A stretch of DNA of 64,000 nt from Crambe crambe (taxonomy: Eukaryota > Porifera > Demospongiae > Poecilosclerida > Crambeidae): positions 7,122,001-7,186,000 of the forward strand of contig OZ004590.1 of the NCBI GenBank assembly GCA_963924555.1, written 5' to 3'. The notes below the pieces were generated by a model. It had not been told where the DNA came from, ran no database searches, and was given only the letters and a program-made list of their open reading frames with translations. Made by a program: the position numbers and the translations under genes. Positions 23,850 to 38,407 of the stretch are shown here, one piece after another; position 1 is the first letter of the stretch, and the number at the start of each line of letters is the position of its first letter.

Positions 23850-26843
23850 ATGTCTGCTAAGGAAGTGTTTGGTGTTGCCAAAGGCCTGGGAAAGGTGGCC
23901 ACTGCTTACAGTACGGAATTGGGCATCGAATTCCAAAAGGCTTTCAGTATTATTGGTGCCCTAGGCGGAAGACAAGCCATTGAAGCAAGGTTCAAGTATT
24001 ACAGTGAAGGACTGCATGGTCTAAACAAGGAAGACTTCCAAATACCACCACATCCATACCATGTAGAGGACTATCACTACATTCCTAATGACAATGAAAC
24101 ACAAACAAAGAGTTCATCAAGCCACCAATCAGATTCCTCTAGTGTTATCGGGTCACATCCCCATCAAGTAGCTGGTAATAGGCATTATCATACTCTGACA
24201 GTTCCAAGGAGTCTGTTGCTTCATAATCACACTCACCATGGCTGGAGATTCAGTGGAACAGACGAAGTGGTTAATGCATCAGACTCGTCGCCAAGCAAAA
24301 CAGTGGGTTCTGAAGGTGCAGCTGTTAGAAAGAAACTTCCCAAGGTATGTATGGGTAAAGGAGGGGTGATACCAGAAAACTTCTAATATGCTGGAGCATA
24401 TGTACTTGCAGCTCCACAGTCGAGCAAAGGAGAGGCCAGTTCCAGTATCAAGGATAAGCAGAATAGCCAAATTTGGAGGTTAGTGGATCAAGATAATGAT
24501 GATGATAATTAGTGTTTTTTCTGTAGGTTTGGCAGCTGGACTAGGAGTGGGAACAGCTAAAGAACTGGCCAAGAGAGCTCTGGGGATTTCTGATCAGGGA
24601 GACTCCCCTGCTAGTAACGTCTTGCTCAGTGAAGATAATCTGGAGCGTGTGGTTGACACATTGTGCAGGGTACGAGGAGCAGCCCTGAAGCTTGGTCAGA
24701 TGATCAGTCTGCAAGGTCAGGGTGCATGTTAATCATAGAAGGACACTCACGTCATATCATACCACATGATGCATATTGAAATAGACAGTGCTGTGATATC
24801 ACCTCAAGTTCAAGAAATCTTTGAACGAGTCAGAAGCAATGCTGATATTATGCCAGCATGGCAAATGGAGGTAGGTACGGTAGGTATAGAGTGTATGAAT
24901 AAAGACCCTTTACCAAATATTCGCATAGAGACATTTTAAGAGAACATACCTTTTCTAACTATACCCACTGATCAATACAGGGTGTGTTGAGTGCTGAATT
25001 AGGTTCAGACTGGAAGGAAAAGTTGACTGAGTTTGATCCCAAGCCATTGGCAGCTGCTTCCATAGGACAAGTTCACCGTGCTGTCACCAAAGATGGTCGA
25101 GAAGTTGCCATGAAGATACAGGTAGATTCATGCAAAATCTTGATTCTTTTATAAATCAGCTATCACCATATATAGTATCCAGGAGTGGCTCAGAGTATCA
25201 ATAGTGACATTGACAACATCATAGGGTTGCTGAATCTATGGAATATCATGCCTGAGGGTAAGTGTAGGGAGGCAGGCCCTGGGGCTGGGGAGGGAGGGAG
25301 TGAGTGAGGCATTTTTATCATCACATTAGGTTTATTCGTGAAGGAAACTGTTGATGTCATGAGAAAAGAACTTGCATGGGAAGTGAACTATCTCAGAGAG
25401 GCAGAATGCTCCAGAAAGTTCAGGTACTGATCTATTATGGTAAAGGGTCGTTGCTTTATGTTGTTCGGTAAGGGGTGATCTACTGTTTATCCTCAGGTCT
25501 CTGTTGGCAGATGACCCTGGATTTGTAGTTCCTGAAGTTCTGCAGGAACTGACGACTGAGAGAGTATTAACAGCTGAGCTTATCAGTGGAGTCCCCTTGG
25601 ATGAGTGCACACACTTCTCACAAGACATAAAAAATGACGTAAGTATATTTAAAAATATTCACATGATAATTGTGTGATCTGCACTTCAGATTGCACAAAG
25701 AATAATGAATCTTTGTTTGAGGGAGATGTTTGAGTTTCGTTTTATGCAAACAGACCCAAACTGGTCCAACTTCTACTACAATGATCAAAACAACAAAGTA
25801 ATGACTATGCAGTGTGACAGTGCAACTAAATATTGCTTGAATTTGTAGATCTACCTGCTCGACTTTGGAGCTACTCGAGGCTACCCCAAGGAGTTCATGA
25901 ACAACTACATGAAGGTGATCTCTCTCTCTCTCTCTCTGGGATTTAAGTATATATTGTTGTGGTATTAACAGATAATCCATGCTACTGCAGTGAAGGATGA
26001 GCAAACCGTACAGGAAGTCTCAAAGGACCTTGGTTTTCTCACTGGTTATGAAACCAAGGTAAGTAATTCCCTCTGGAAATCAATCAGAGTGAGAGGAGTG
26101 TTTGGGTGTAGAGGTCAATGGGATGGAGGAAAGAGTTGAGTATGAAGGTGAGAGTTTAAGGTGAGATGAGGTAATCAAGTGGTGTGTGGAGTGTCAATCG
26201 GATGAGAGCATGGGATCTACAAGGTGTATGGTGTATGTTATATTGGTGATGCAACTTTCAACATACACACTGGAGAGGATACGAGTCATAATTATGTGTG
26301 ATGTAATATGACCTCAAGATTGAAATGTTTTCCTATGTAATATGAGTCACATCCTGCTCTTGTGCTTGAATGCTACTGTGCATAAAGCCAGTTTTAGTGT
26401 CTTGTTTCCTACGTAATAATTACGAGTCACATCCTGCTCTTGAACTTGAATGCTACCTTGCATAAAGCCAAACAAAAGATCACAGTTTTAGTGTCTAAAC
26501 ATGGCATGGATAATGTTAGGTCTGCTGTGTTAGGTCTGTGATGTCATCACAATATTGTTGTTTTTGAACGTAGAACCTTATACAAGCACATGTGGAAGCT
26601 GTCATGATCCTGGGAGAGCCTTTTGCAGAGGATAAAGTCTTTGATTTTGGGAAACAGAACACGACCACCAAAATACAAAAACTGATGCCTGCACTTGTAA
26701 AGGATCGCCTGACTCCACCCCCAGAGGAGTGTTATTCAATACATCGGAAATCGGCAGGGGCTTTCCTTTTGTGTGCAAAACTAAATGCCCAAATCAACTG
26801 CTACCACATGTTCAAAAACATATACGATAAGTACAACTTATAA
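23850..26843 (+). CDS. COQ8A: Mitochondrial COQ8 (ADCK3/4) atypical kinase of ubiquinone synthesis
   Basis: Twelve exons join in frame. COQ8 is an ABC1/UbiB-family atypical kinase or ATPase on the mitochondrial inner membrane that supports the CoQ biosynthetic complex. The N-terminus has the [17 protein letters not shown] helix. The UbiB hallmarks are all present: KxGQ ([13 protein letters not shown]), the Ala-rich loop ([12 protein letters not shown]), the Lys of [31 protein letters not shown] and the metal-binding LLDFGATRG. The C-terminus [20 protein letters not shown] matches COQ8A/B. The start is placed at [12 protein letters not shown] (23850), because the longer upstream frame begins with a non-ATG codon. 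A His/Ser-rich linker separates the N-terminus from the KxGQ region. The last intron is about 500 bp and contains a short internal duplication. Confidence 0.93.
26345..26475 (+). repeat. Short duplicated segment in the last COQ8 intron
   Basis: The words gagtcacatcctgctcttg, cttgaatgctac and gcataaagcca occur twice in the same order, near 26344-26392 and 26412-26468. This is a diverged direct repeat of roughly 60-80 bp inside the intron. Confidence 0.6.
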
Positions 26844-27087
26844 TTTCAATTTTTCAAGAAATTTGCCTTTAATTGGATGGAAGTAAAATAGAGGGTCAAA
26901 GAATGGGTCAACTAAAGAGAAGTGAGTGGTCAAGAATAGAGGAAATTAATGAGTGACCAGTAAAACAAACATGGAGATTACTGTGTGAAGGCAGACATTA
27001 ATATTGTACAGGTGACAATGTATTCTTATACATACAGATGATAGAGTTAGAGAGACCATTCCCACAGCAGTAGGTGAGAGATTTTGG

Positions 27088-27816
27088 CTATAGGTCCTTC
27101 CACAACCGTATGAGGTTGTCCAAACCAATGAGGTAGCCATCTTCGTGGTTTCCTTCCACCCACTCACTTGAGTGTGTGATAGAGATGTCTGGGGGAAGAG
27201 GTGTGGTCTTGCCAAAGTCGATCATGTGGATGCTTGAAAGACCAGAACTGTCGTAAACAAACAGCAGGGAACTTCCAATCAGCTGTGAGCATAAGAGGGA
27301 GAGGAGGTTATAATATCAAGCCAGTCACAACTATAAACTGGTGGAATTCAGATTATATGGCATCACTTCCCTTCTCTCCCACTGGGACCTCCTAAGAATT
27401 CTGTGTCTATGGGCTGGCTATATCCTTAAGTGGGAGTTATCTAGATGAAGGAGGAGACATACACTAACTGAAGCATCAACTCATCCCATAGTCTGCCTCA
27501 AAGTTCCCCATGGTGTGCATTACATAGAGTATAGGTGTTGTGTGCATTATATGGAGTAAGCAACCAACCACAAGTTTTACCTCATTTCTAGAGAAGAATG
27601 TTGAATCATCAAGAGCTCTTCTGATATCCAGCAGTCTCTTGAGAAAGGAGTCCTATGGAAAAGAGGGGCAGTGGTAATCTTGAAATTCCACTTCAACTAA
27701 ACAAGATTGCACTCACTTTCACTGAAGGTTTTTCACTTAAATAGGTTTCCAAGGCTTCCCTGACATCTTCTGCTTGTTTTGTCTTTTTAAAGTCCTTCAG
27801 GGCCTTGCCTAAAGTG

Positions 27817-27881
<65 letters not shown>

Positions 27882-30800
27882 TTTAAAATAACACTATGTG
27901 ATTGAATAATGAGATGATTAACGTAGCAAAGCTAATTCAAATGACCAAAAAAATCACCCTTTGCTTAATGATGTGTGCAGCTCTAATCGGCTGTATTTCC
28001 GTTCATAGGGCAGTACAAATCAAACTACTGAAATATCACAAGACCAAAGAAGGTTCTATCTGCTGGAGAAGGAATTTCAAATTGGGTTGGGCAAAATTTG
28101 TCTGTTATACTAGTCCTAAACAACTTCTATTAATTAATATAGGGCATCAGTGTATCATTAATGGAACTAATGAAAGCTTTAGCCACGTCTAGTAAGCTTT
28201 TGGAACTAACCCAGACAAGCTACCTAGTTATTACTAATGCAAAAACAGATTCTACAACCTGTGTGGTGTATCTCATATCAACCACAGATAAATTCCTAAT
28301 TAGTGCCCACCATTAGATAATCTACAAAAAGGGCAACAGGACTTCATGCTAACCACTATCAAAGTTGAGTGGGTGGTAGAAGTGTGAAAGTGGTTACCAT
28401 GGAGGAAGTCCATCTGCCCCCTCAAATCGCTCTATCTGCCACATGTGGGGTGGGCGGCAGAGTGTGTGGTTACCATGCAGTGAATCCCAAAGTGGGATGA
28501 GTGGGTGGCCCCATTCAGAACACAGTACTTAATAATGCCCACCATTCACAACAGTAACACTATGGAAAAGGGGGGGGCACCTCCCATTGGGGATAGAGGA
28601 TTCGCAACCAATGTCTACACAGCAGTAGCCCCATGGATTATTACAAGTAAGATCTCATCCTATAGTTCACCAACCAAACAGCTATGGTGATAACAAACAC
28701 ACTAACCACCATGAGAAGGAAACCAATCCAAGAGAGATAACTCCCTCCCCTCTCACCTTGATGCCTTCTATCCTGAATCCCAAAGTGGAGGTTGATGAGA
28801 GGGACTCTCTCCACTGCATGTAGCGAGGCTTAGTGATGGCCATTTGAGCCTGCTCCTCGGCAGTCGGCTCATTAGGATCCACCTCAATCATCTTCACATA
28901 CATATCCTATAGGACAAAAGGAGAAAGATGTATATTGAATAAGGTCATGCAGGAAATCATCTTCTTATACATGTCCTATAGGACAAAAGGGGGGAGGGTC
29001 ATGTAGGATATTGATACTGTATCAATATACATGTCCTATAGGACAAAAGGGGGGAGATGTATTGAATTGGGTCATATGGGATATTAATATAGGATAAAAG
29101 GAGCAATGACATCAATATTTGGTGGTGCTTAGGTCATGGTGGTTGAGAGTATATTCATGAACAGAGAAAGAAAACTCGAGTATTAAATGTGTGCACACTC
29201 ATAAACAAGAGTCGATAATTATGAGGAGAGTGATGCAAGCACTGCTCATGAATATTGCAAAAACAGGATGTTTGTTATAGCGTGGAGATAAGCAAACTGC
29301 CTGAAAGACCAACTATTATTACTAGAACCAGTAAAGATGTCGTCAAACAGGAAATGATAACCATCTAGTGCTGTGCCTTAATGGGAATAGAAAGATAACG
29401 TTGCTGATATTATCTAATCACATAAAGTACAGGGGGGCCTCCTCAGATGGCAATCTCTAGAGTCAAACAATGCCCTCCACTGAACTTTGGAGCCAAGTGC
29501 CCTTTGCTTTATAATGATGTTGTCATGGGATACATAGTCACATGCACTGCAGACCTATACAGCACTCAAAAAAGACATCCCTGCCTTACAAAAGACAATC
29601 ATCTGTCACATTTCCCCAAAAGAAGCTATAACAGTGTCCCTTATTCTGAGAGTGAACCACCATGCCTCACCTCAATTCCAAGAAAAAACTCTTAATGTGC
29701 ATATGCTTCCAAGGACCATTAGATAATCCAGTGCAAAATTATTGAAAAACGAACATCTTACAAAGAAATGACTGCTGAATACCATGAAACATATCCTATT
29801 ACAATCCAGGATGAATGGGATGGACAAGGGAGAGAGAGAGAGAGAGCCAGGATATGGAGTGAGCGAGTGAGTAAGTGGAGGGGTGTATCCATTATATACA
29901 CAAATGCTTCACATTTGAGTTCCCATTGCAGGACACATACCAAACTAAATACCCACGAAGCAATTAAATTCTCTAATTTAAGAGGTGTATGTGGCAGCAC
30001 CTGGGGGAATATCAACTCCACAGCAGGTTGTTTGGGCCTGCAATTGAGCTATGCTGTTTTCTTCACATAAACACCTCACAAAGTAAGCAGTACACAATGA
30101 GCAACTGTACCAAACTAAATACCCACGAAGCAATTCTCTAATTTAAGAGGTGTATGTGGCAGCACCTGGGGGAATATCAACTCCACAGCAGGTTGTTTGG
30201 GCCTGCAATTGAGCCGCTGTTTTCTTCACATAAACACCTCACAAAGTAAGCAGTACACAATGAGCAACTGTACCAAACTAAATACCCACGAAGCAATTCT
30301 CTAATTTAAGAGGTGTATGTGGCAGCACCTGGGGGAATATCAACTCCACAGCAGGTTGTTTGGGCCTGCAATTGAGCCGCTGTTTTCTTCACATAAACAC
30401 CTCACAAAGTAAGCAGTACACAATGAGCAACTGTACCAAACTAAATACCCACGAAGCAATTCTCTAATTTAAAAGGTGTATGTGGCAGCACCTGGGGGAA
30501 TATCAACTCCACAGCAGGTTGTTTGGGCCTGCAATTGAGCCGCACACAAAAGAAAATTGCTGTTTTCTTCACATAAACACCTCACAAAGTAAGCAGTACA
30601 CAATGAGCTACTGTACCAAACTAAATACCCACAAAGCAATTCTCTAATTTAAAAGGTGTATGTGGCAGCACCTGGGGGAATATCAACTCCACAGCAGGTT
30701 GTTTGGGCCTGCAATTGAGCCGCTGTTTTCTTCACATAAACACCTCACAAAGTAAGCAGTACACAATGAGCAACTGTACCAAACTAAATACCCACGAAGC

Positions 30801-33800
30801 AATTCTCTAATTTAAGAGGTGTATGTGGCAGCACCTGGGGGAATATCAACTCCACAGCAGGTTGTTTGGGCCTGCAATTGAGCCGCTGTTTTCTTCACAT
30901 AAACACCTCACAAAGTAAGCAGTACACAATGAGCAACTGTACCAAACTAAATACCCACGAAGCAATTCTCTAATTTAAAAGGTGTATGTGGCAGCACCTG
31001 GGGGAATATCAACTCCACAGCAGGTTGTTTGGGCCTGCAATTGAGCCGCACACAAAAGAAAATTGCTGTTTTCTTCACATAAACACCTCACAAAGTAAGC
31101 AGTACACAATGAGCTACTGTACCAAACTAAATACCCACAAAGCAATTCTCTAATTTAAAAGGTGTATGTGGCAGCACCTGGGGGAATATCAACTCCACAG
31201 CAGGTTGTTTGGGCCTGCAATTGAGCCGCTGTTTTCTTCACATAAACACCTCACAAAGTAAGCAGTACACAATGAGCAACTGTACCAAACTAAATACCCA
31301 CGAAGCAATTCTCTAATTTAAGAGGTGTATGTGGCAGCACCTGGGGGAATATCAACTCCACAGCAGGTTGTTTGGGCCTGCAATTGAGCCGCTGTTTTCT
31401 TCACATAAACACCTCACAAAGTAAGCAGTACACAATGAGCAACTGTACCAAACTAAATACCCACGAAGCAATTCTCTAATTTAAAAGGTGTATGTGGCAG
31501 CACCTGGGGGAATATCAACTCCACAGCAGGTTGTTTGGGCCTGCAATTGAGCCGCACACAAAAGAAAATTGCTGTTTTCTTCACATAAACACCTCACAAA
31601 GTAAGCAGTACACAATGAGCTACTGTACCAAACTAAATACCCACAAAGCAATTCTCTAATTTAAAAGGTGTATGTGGCAGCACCTGGGGGAATATCAACT
31701 CCACAGCAGGTTATTTGGGAGCTGTACACAAAAAAAAAATTGCTGTTTTCTTCACATAAACACCTCACAAAGTAAGCAGTACACAATGAGCTACTGTACC
31801 AAACTAAATACCCACAAAGCAATTCTCTAATTTAAAAGGTGTATGTGGCAGCACCTGGGGGAATATCAACTCCACAGCAGGTTATTTGGGAGCTGTACAC
31901 AAAAAAAAAATTGCTGTTTTCTTCACATAAACACCTCATAAAGTAAGCAGTACACAATGAGCAACTGTTGGACACAAACAGTTACATGATTATTCCTGGA
32001 GGAACTTTCTTTCCATGGGAAGATTGCAACATACGGGAAATTGATTATGCAGTTTAGAAGCCAGATAATACAACTGAGTGTGTCATCTTGTTTCAATATG
32101 AGACATTTCCCCACAGATAGCACAGCCTCTTCCACCCCCCCCCCCCCCCCCCCAAAAAAAAAAACAACAAAAAAAACAACTCACTTTCCGCAGAGCATTC
32201 TTCTTACCCAACTCCTCTTCCAAATAAGTCCTAAAGCAAAACAAAAAAGATGAATTATAATGTACATGATATTTAGTTGACTGCTACATCAGTACAATGC
32301 AATTACCAGGCCTTAATCACATGCATAACATTCCATGAATTCTGGCATTCAAGACCATTATGCTAATGACTTGATATGCTGTCTAGTTCTTTCCACCCAC
32401 AAATTATAAACGCTGCATTCACTCAAGGGACCAAGACATCACAATTTTAAAAATAGCAAGGACTGCCTGATAGAGTAGGCTGGTTTCCCTCACTCTTTGG
32501 GAGGGCCATGTCAAATGACAAGCAACATGGATGATTACCCACCTTGTACCCATCTTGATGTCCATGACTGCTGGGTCATTAAACTCACGAAGAAGGTCTG
32601 TCATTTCTACATAGACTGTGATGGAGAAAGGGGTGAGGGAAGGGAAGGAAGAGAGAGAAGGAAGGTAGAGAGAGGAATTTGAGGAGGAAGGGAAAATAAT
32701 AATGGAATGACATCAAGAGCTAGATTTCTGGTCAGGAAGGAAGAGTGGAATTCCAGGCCCCCCTCCCCTCCTGCCTTACCCCTAGTCTCTCTCTCTCTCC
32801 CACCCACCCCCCCCCCCCCCCCCCCTACTGTGAAGTCATTGTCAAAGAGAAAGCAAAGGTGGTGAAGATGAAATTACATCTTCCTCTGTTTGAAAATCCT
32901 GTATCTTCAATTAATGTTTTTGAATATTTCTCTTAAGGTTAGCGGTAGCTATGGATGTTGGTTTCATGGTGGCAAGGGCTGAATTGAGTTGTTATCACTC
33001 TGTCATGAATGTTACTTTCTTTCAAGCAATCATAAGCGAAAGGAGAGATTATTTTGTGAAAAGCCAGAGTGAAAACATAACACCTTTTAAAAGCAAGCTT
33101 GCACTAAACTGTTTGAGGGCACAAACAGCTATTTCATAACATTATCATAACATCCAGAGTGCTACATTATCAACCGATGATCACACAGATGATCACATAG
33201 AGACATGCAAAGGGCATAGAGCTTTTTAGCAAACTATTAGCACTTGTCAATTGAAATATTTTGGAGGCCATTTCACACCTGAATTGATACAGATGTACCT
33301 GTCCACATAATTGATAGCCTAGGGGCATAAATAGATTTCAGACTTATCTGTTCATCTATACATACCCTCTCCATTCTGCTCCACCACTCGCTTGAACTCT
33401 GGGACAAAGTTTCGCAGAGGATCATCCATGAGGGATCGCAGGGCATTGTGCTCATTGGGCACAGATCGCTTCATGATGGTCCCATTTTCTCCACCAGGCA
33501 TAAAGTTCCCTGCAAAAAAAAAAAAAATAATAATAATAATAATAATATAAAAAAAAGAGGAGAGAAACATTCATAACTCAAAGACATAAGTACACAAAAT
33601 GATAATCAGAATGGCTACCTGACAAGGTTACTTTATTCTTGAATAGCAAAAGAATGTGTTGGAAATGCACACACACAATGCTCAAGTCACACACTGTGTG
33701 GAAAGTTGAGTGGATTATTGGGTACTTGCCGGGTTATTGGAAGCCAAGCAAGCAATGTTCCAGGCTAGCTCTTCCAACACACACACAAGTCACCTATGGC

Positions 33801-34401
33801 TTCCCCCATATCCAAGCATTAGATACTGAGAGATACTTGTGTCTCTTCCACATGAGGTTACTGTTGGTATATGAAACACATCAGAAACCTTTTTCCTTCA
33901 TACAGCATGCTTCGTACACACATGCTAGCAAGCAAGCATGCAACGTTTCACAAGAATCCACATGAATAATACACACACATACATGCACACCCAATAATGG
34001 TGGTTTCCATTCAGAGGCACATCACATGCTGCTGGTAGTCACATGACTCACCTTCATGGCCTGCCAACTGAACCCACGGGTAGGACCGCTTCTTGAACTG
34101 GACAGCAAAGGGTGACCAGGCTCGCATTGCATGCTTCACTTTCAGCCACACAGTTTGCTAAAGGGGAAAAAAGGCATAAGCACTTGATTCCTTTTTTTTT
34201 TTCAAAGAAGGTATGTTTTTGATATGGTAGTATCTACGTTCAGCAGGAAATGAATCCCTCAGAGGAAACTGAAGGAGAAACAAGTGGAGTCAAAGAGATG
34301 CTTGCAGATGTTTACAATAAGTTAATACATGGTATTGTGAGCTTTAAATTTAGCACACATCCATATCAATACCTGCATTAATAACTCTTACTCAACACCT
34401 T

Positions 34402-34440
<39 letters not shown>

Positions 34441-35591
34441 CATGCCATGTTGGAGGAAAATAAACAAAAGAATCTTGGCTCTTATTTCATGAAAGTTTGT
34501 CAATAAGAGTACTATGTTTGGCTCCTTGGTCCTAGAACAAGCACTCTTCATTATGTATGGTGGTTTAACTTTAGTGTCCTAACTACCACTGGAAGTCAAT
34601 CAATTAGGGACATACTCACCTTGTTCGGTTTATCTTTTCCCTTCTTGTTTTCCTTCAGTTCCTTTCCATCTGTGGAGGAAGTTGTGGATGTTGGAGATCC
34701 GATGGTTGTCGCCACAGATTCAATCAAGGGCGGACTCTCTCTTGTAGGTGTGGGTGTGGTCACACCAAGGTTATCTTTCATATCAACACTCGACATTGAA
34801 GGTGATTTTTTTCGGGTCAAACTACTACACAGCTCCTCCTCAGAGAGCTCTCCTGGGGTCTCTTCGGTGAAGCTGGAGGCCCCTGAATAAGGTGAGAGGG
34901 GGGACTCTATGTCAGAACTCAGATAACTCTCATCCCCAGATGCAGATGGAGAGAGCAGACTCCCAATTCCCGAGGTGCCTACAGATATCAGACCAGATCC
35001 TGAAGAAGATTGGGAGTTTTTCCGATAAGGGTCTGATGCCCCATTCACTTCATCATATGAAGCCAAATATTCTGTTTCCTCATGTCCTTCTGATGACACT
35101 CTGATTTCAGGCACGTTGGCTCCGTTTTTTGAACCCAAACTGGATGTACCTGGAAGCTCATCTACTGGAGTTGCCTCAGGCTCCAATGAAGAGTTACTGC
35201 TGTCAATCTGGGTAGTAACAGCTGGTGTGCCACCATTCAACCCTGAGCCTGGAGACTTTCTCTTTTTGTGTTTAAAAGGGAGCCACCTTGGTCTGGGCTG
35301 AGGACTGGGAGATGAACTTTCTGGGTCAGAATGTGAAGGCTTAGGACTCCTGGCCCTAGTGATGTGCTTCTTGATAAAACCTTTCTTTTTTCCCTGATGT
35401 CTCTCCGGACTGTTTGGTGCGCTTCTGGAAGAGTCTTCCAAATGGTTAGTCGCCTCTGGCATCACTATAGGTAGTGTAGGAGTAAGCGAATTGATCACAA
35501 TGGCGTGGCTTGTCACTTTTCCTTTTCTTTTTTTGCCGTCGAAAGGTACGGAGATAAAGGGAGGCGCTTCAGTGCTAGCTTCAGCCATCAT
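27088..35591 (-). CDS. ITPK: Inositol-1,4,5-trisphosphate 3-kinase
   Basis: Nine exons (35591-34620, 34157-34052, 33509-33366, 32615-32543, 32230-32185, 28906-28757, 27818-27717, 27652-27581, 27282-27088) sum to 1860 nt, or 619 aa. The enzyme phosphorylates Ins(1,4,5)P3 to InsP4, ending calcium release and feeding higher inositol phosphates. Exon 1 encodes a long low-complexity Ser/Pro/Lys-rich N-terminus. The catalytic region begins at [11 protein letters not shown] and carries the IPK signature [11 protein letters not shown] (PxxxDxKxG), [57 protein letters not shown] and the metal-binding [11 protein letters not shown]. It ends [20 protein letters not shown] calmodulin-binding segment is plausible at [17 protein letters not shown], by analogy with ITPKA-C. 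Intron 5 (28907-32184) holds the large minisatellite. Confidence 0.93.
28903..29105 (-). repeat. Duplicated 3' splice-site modules upstream of ITPK exon 6
   Basis: In the sense of the ITPK transcript, the real acceptor reads ttttgtcctatag, then GATATGTATG at 28906. Near-identical copies reading ccttttgtcctatag, then GACATGTATA lie at about 28970-28996 and 29030-29056, with a decayed copy near 29085-29100. Each copy reproduces the pyrimidine stretch, the AG and the first exonic bases. Confidence 0.7.
29300..29930. other. Non-coding part of ITPK intron 5
   Basis: I see no exon with homology in this stretch. Short open frames on both strands lack protein-like composition. A (ga)n tract lies near 29829. 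Confidence 0.5.
29937..31960. repeat. About 2-kb intronic minisatellite: twelve ~165-bp units in a three-unit higher-order array
   Basis: Units begin with accaaactaaatacccac at about 29938, 30109, 30274, 30436, 30615, 30779, 30944, 31121, 31286, 31448, 31627 and 31798. Two unit forms differ by a short insertion (cacacaaaagaaaattg) after aattgagccg and by acgaag versus acaaag. From 30109 the forms recur every third unit at about 505-507 bp, a higher-order repeat. The left-most unit is slightly diverged (extra aaatt), and the right-most two units are a distinct A-rich variant (tacacaaaaaaaaattg). The whole array lies in ITPK intron 5. It has no conserved spacers, and nothing suggests CRISPR. 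Confidence 0.9.
32135..32153 (+). repeat. 19-base C homopolymer in the ITPK intron
   Basis: A run of 19 C is followed by A-rich sequence, less than 50 bp from ITPK exon 5. A similar 19-C run lies at 32807-32825 in the preceding intron. Confidence 0.85.
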
Positions 35592-35928
35592 TCTCGAGCT
35601 CTAGCTACAAAGTATCTTTTCAAAAGTACCTCGACACCAAAGATTAGCTTCAATTCTTGAGCGAGTAGCTAGCAACTAGAATGCCTCTAGCTATGATTAG
35701 CAAACGAATCTTAAACCTCTTCAGGATATATATGCTAGCCTTCTCCTACCACAGGAGAAACTCTTTTTCACCTTTTCTTACACACGTCAACTGCAGCAGA
35801 TCAGAATGAAGCTGATAATTAATTGGACATTCAAAGATTTCCGTAGTCTATGCATATGCATGAATATCCGCACTTTTCCGGATCTCATCGGATGTGACGC
35901 TCGCTATTATTATCGGAGACTAGAAAAA

Positions 35929-37825
<1,897 letters not shown>

Positions 37826-38407
37826 CATTTTTGTGTGGAGAGATAGACTTTTTTTAAATTGATCTTTTTTTTAAACCAGTGTGTGTATTATCATATCATC
37901 ATTGATTCTATTTATGATATTAAGTTTTTTGGCTTGTATAAAGTCCATATGCACGTCTGTCCCACACCTGCTGAAGCCACCACCTGGTAGCCTTCCTCAG
38001 CAAGTCGATTCAAGACAATCCTTGGTGAGTGCTCAGTCATGTACATTTCACTGCATGAGAAGAGATAATAATGCTGTTATTCTTGCCATTTATCTGTGTG
38101 TGCTTGCATACAAGTTCCTTCCGGAGTCCATTGCGAGAGTTGCATCCAGAAGACTCATCAGGTGTGGGTCACTGTCTTTGTCACCACATAAGGTGGGCCC
38201 TATTTCCTGCAGGGAAGCAGAGCAGATAACGTACTGGTGAAGAAATGGTGATCTACAGTAATCACCAGTCTGACTTGGGTGCTGATCAGTACATAGGACA
38301 TTTTGGGCATTTCAGATTTGACGACCTTTACCTTATTGACGCTCTTTACCGAACATTCTAGGGGGCGGTATGGTAAATTGCCGCTGGTAAACAAGCAACT
38401 GTTTGTG
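37826..38407 (+). other. Gap with candidate unassigned exons between SIRT2 and the Kizuna-like gene
   Basis: There is no firm gene, but three stretches look protein-like between splice-like signals. They are LKPPPGSLPQQVDSRQSL before a GTGAGT donor (about 37970-38022), FLPESIARVASRRLIR between an AG and a GTGTGG donor (about 38113-38160), and MVIYSNHQSDLGADQYIGHF with FRFDDLYLIDALYRTF before TAG (about 38245-38360). The first two join in frame to REAEQITYW and a stop. The third cannot be linked without an intron of about 28 bp. They could be 5' exons of the next gene, a small separate gene, or chance. Confidence 0.3.

Noticed and set aside
29937-31960. CRISPR-like array
   Set aside because: Units are contiguous at about 165 bp with no variable spacers, lie in an animal intron, and have no cas genes nearby.
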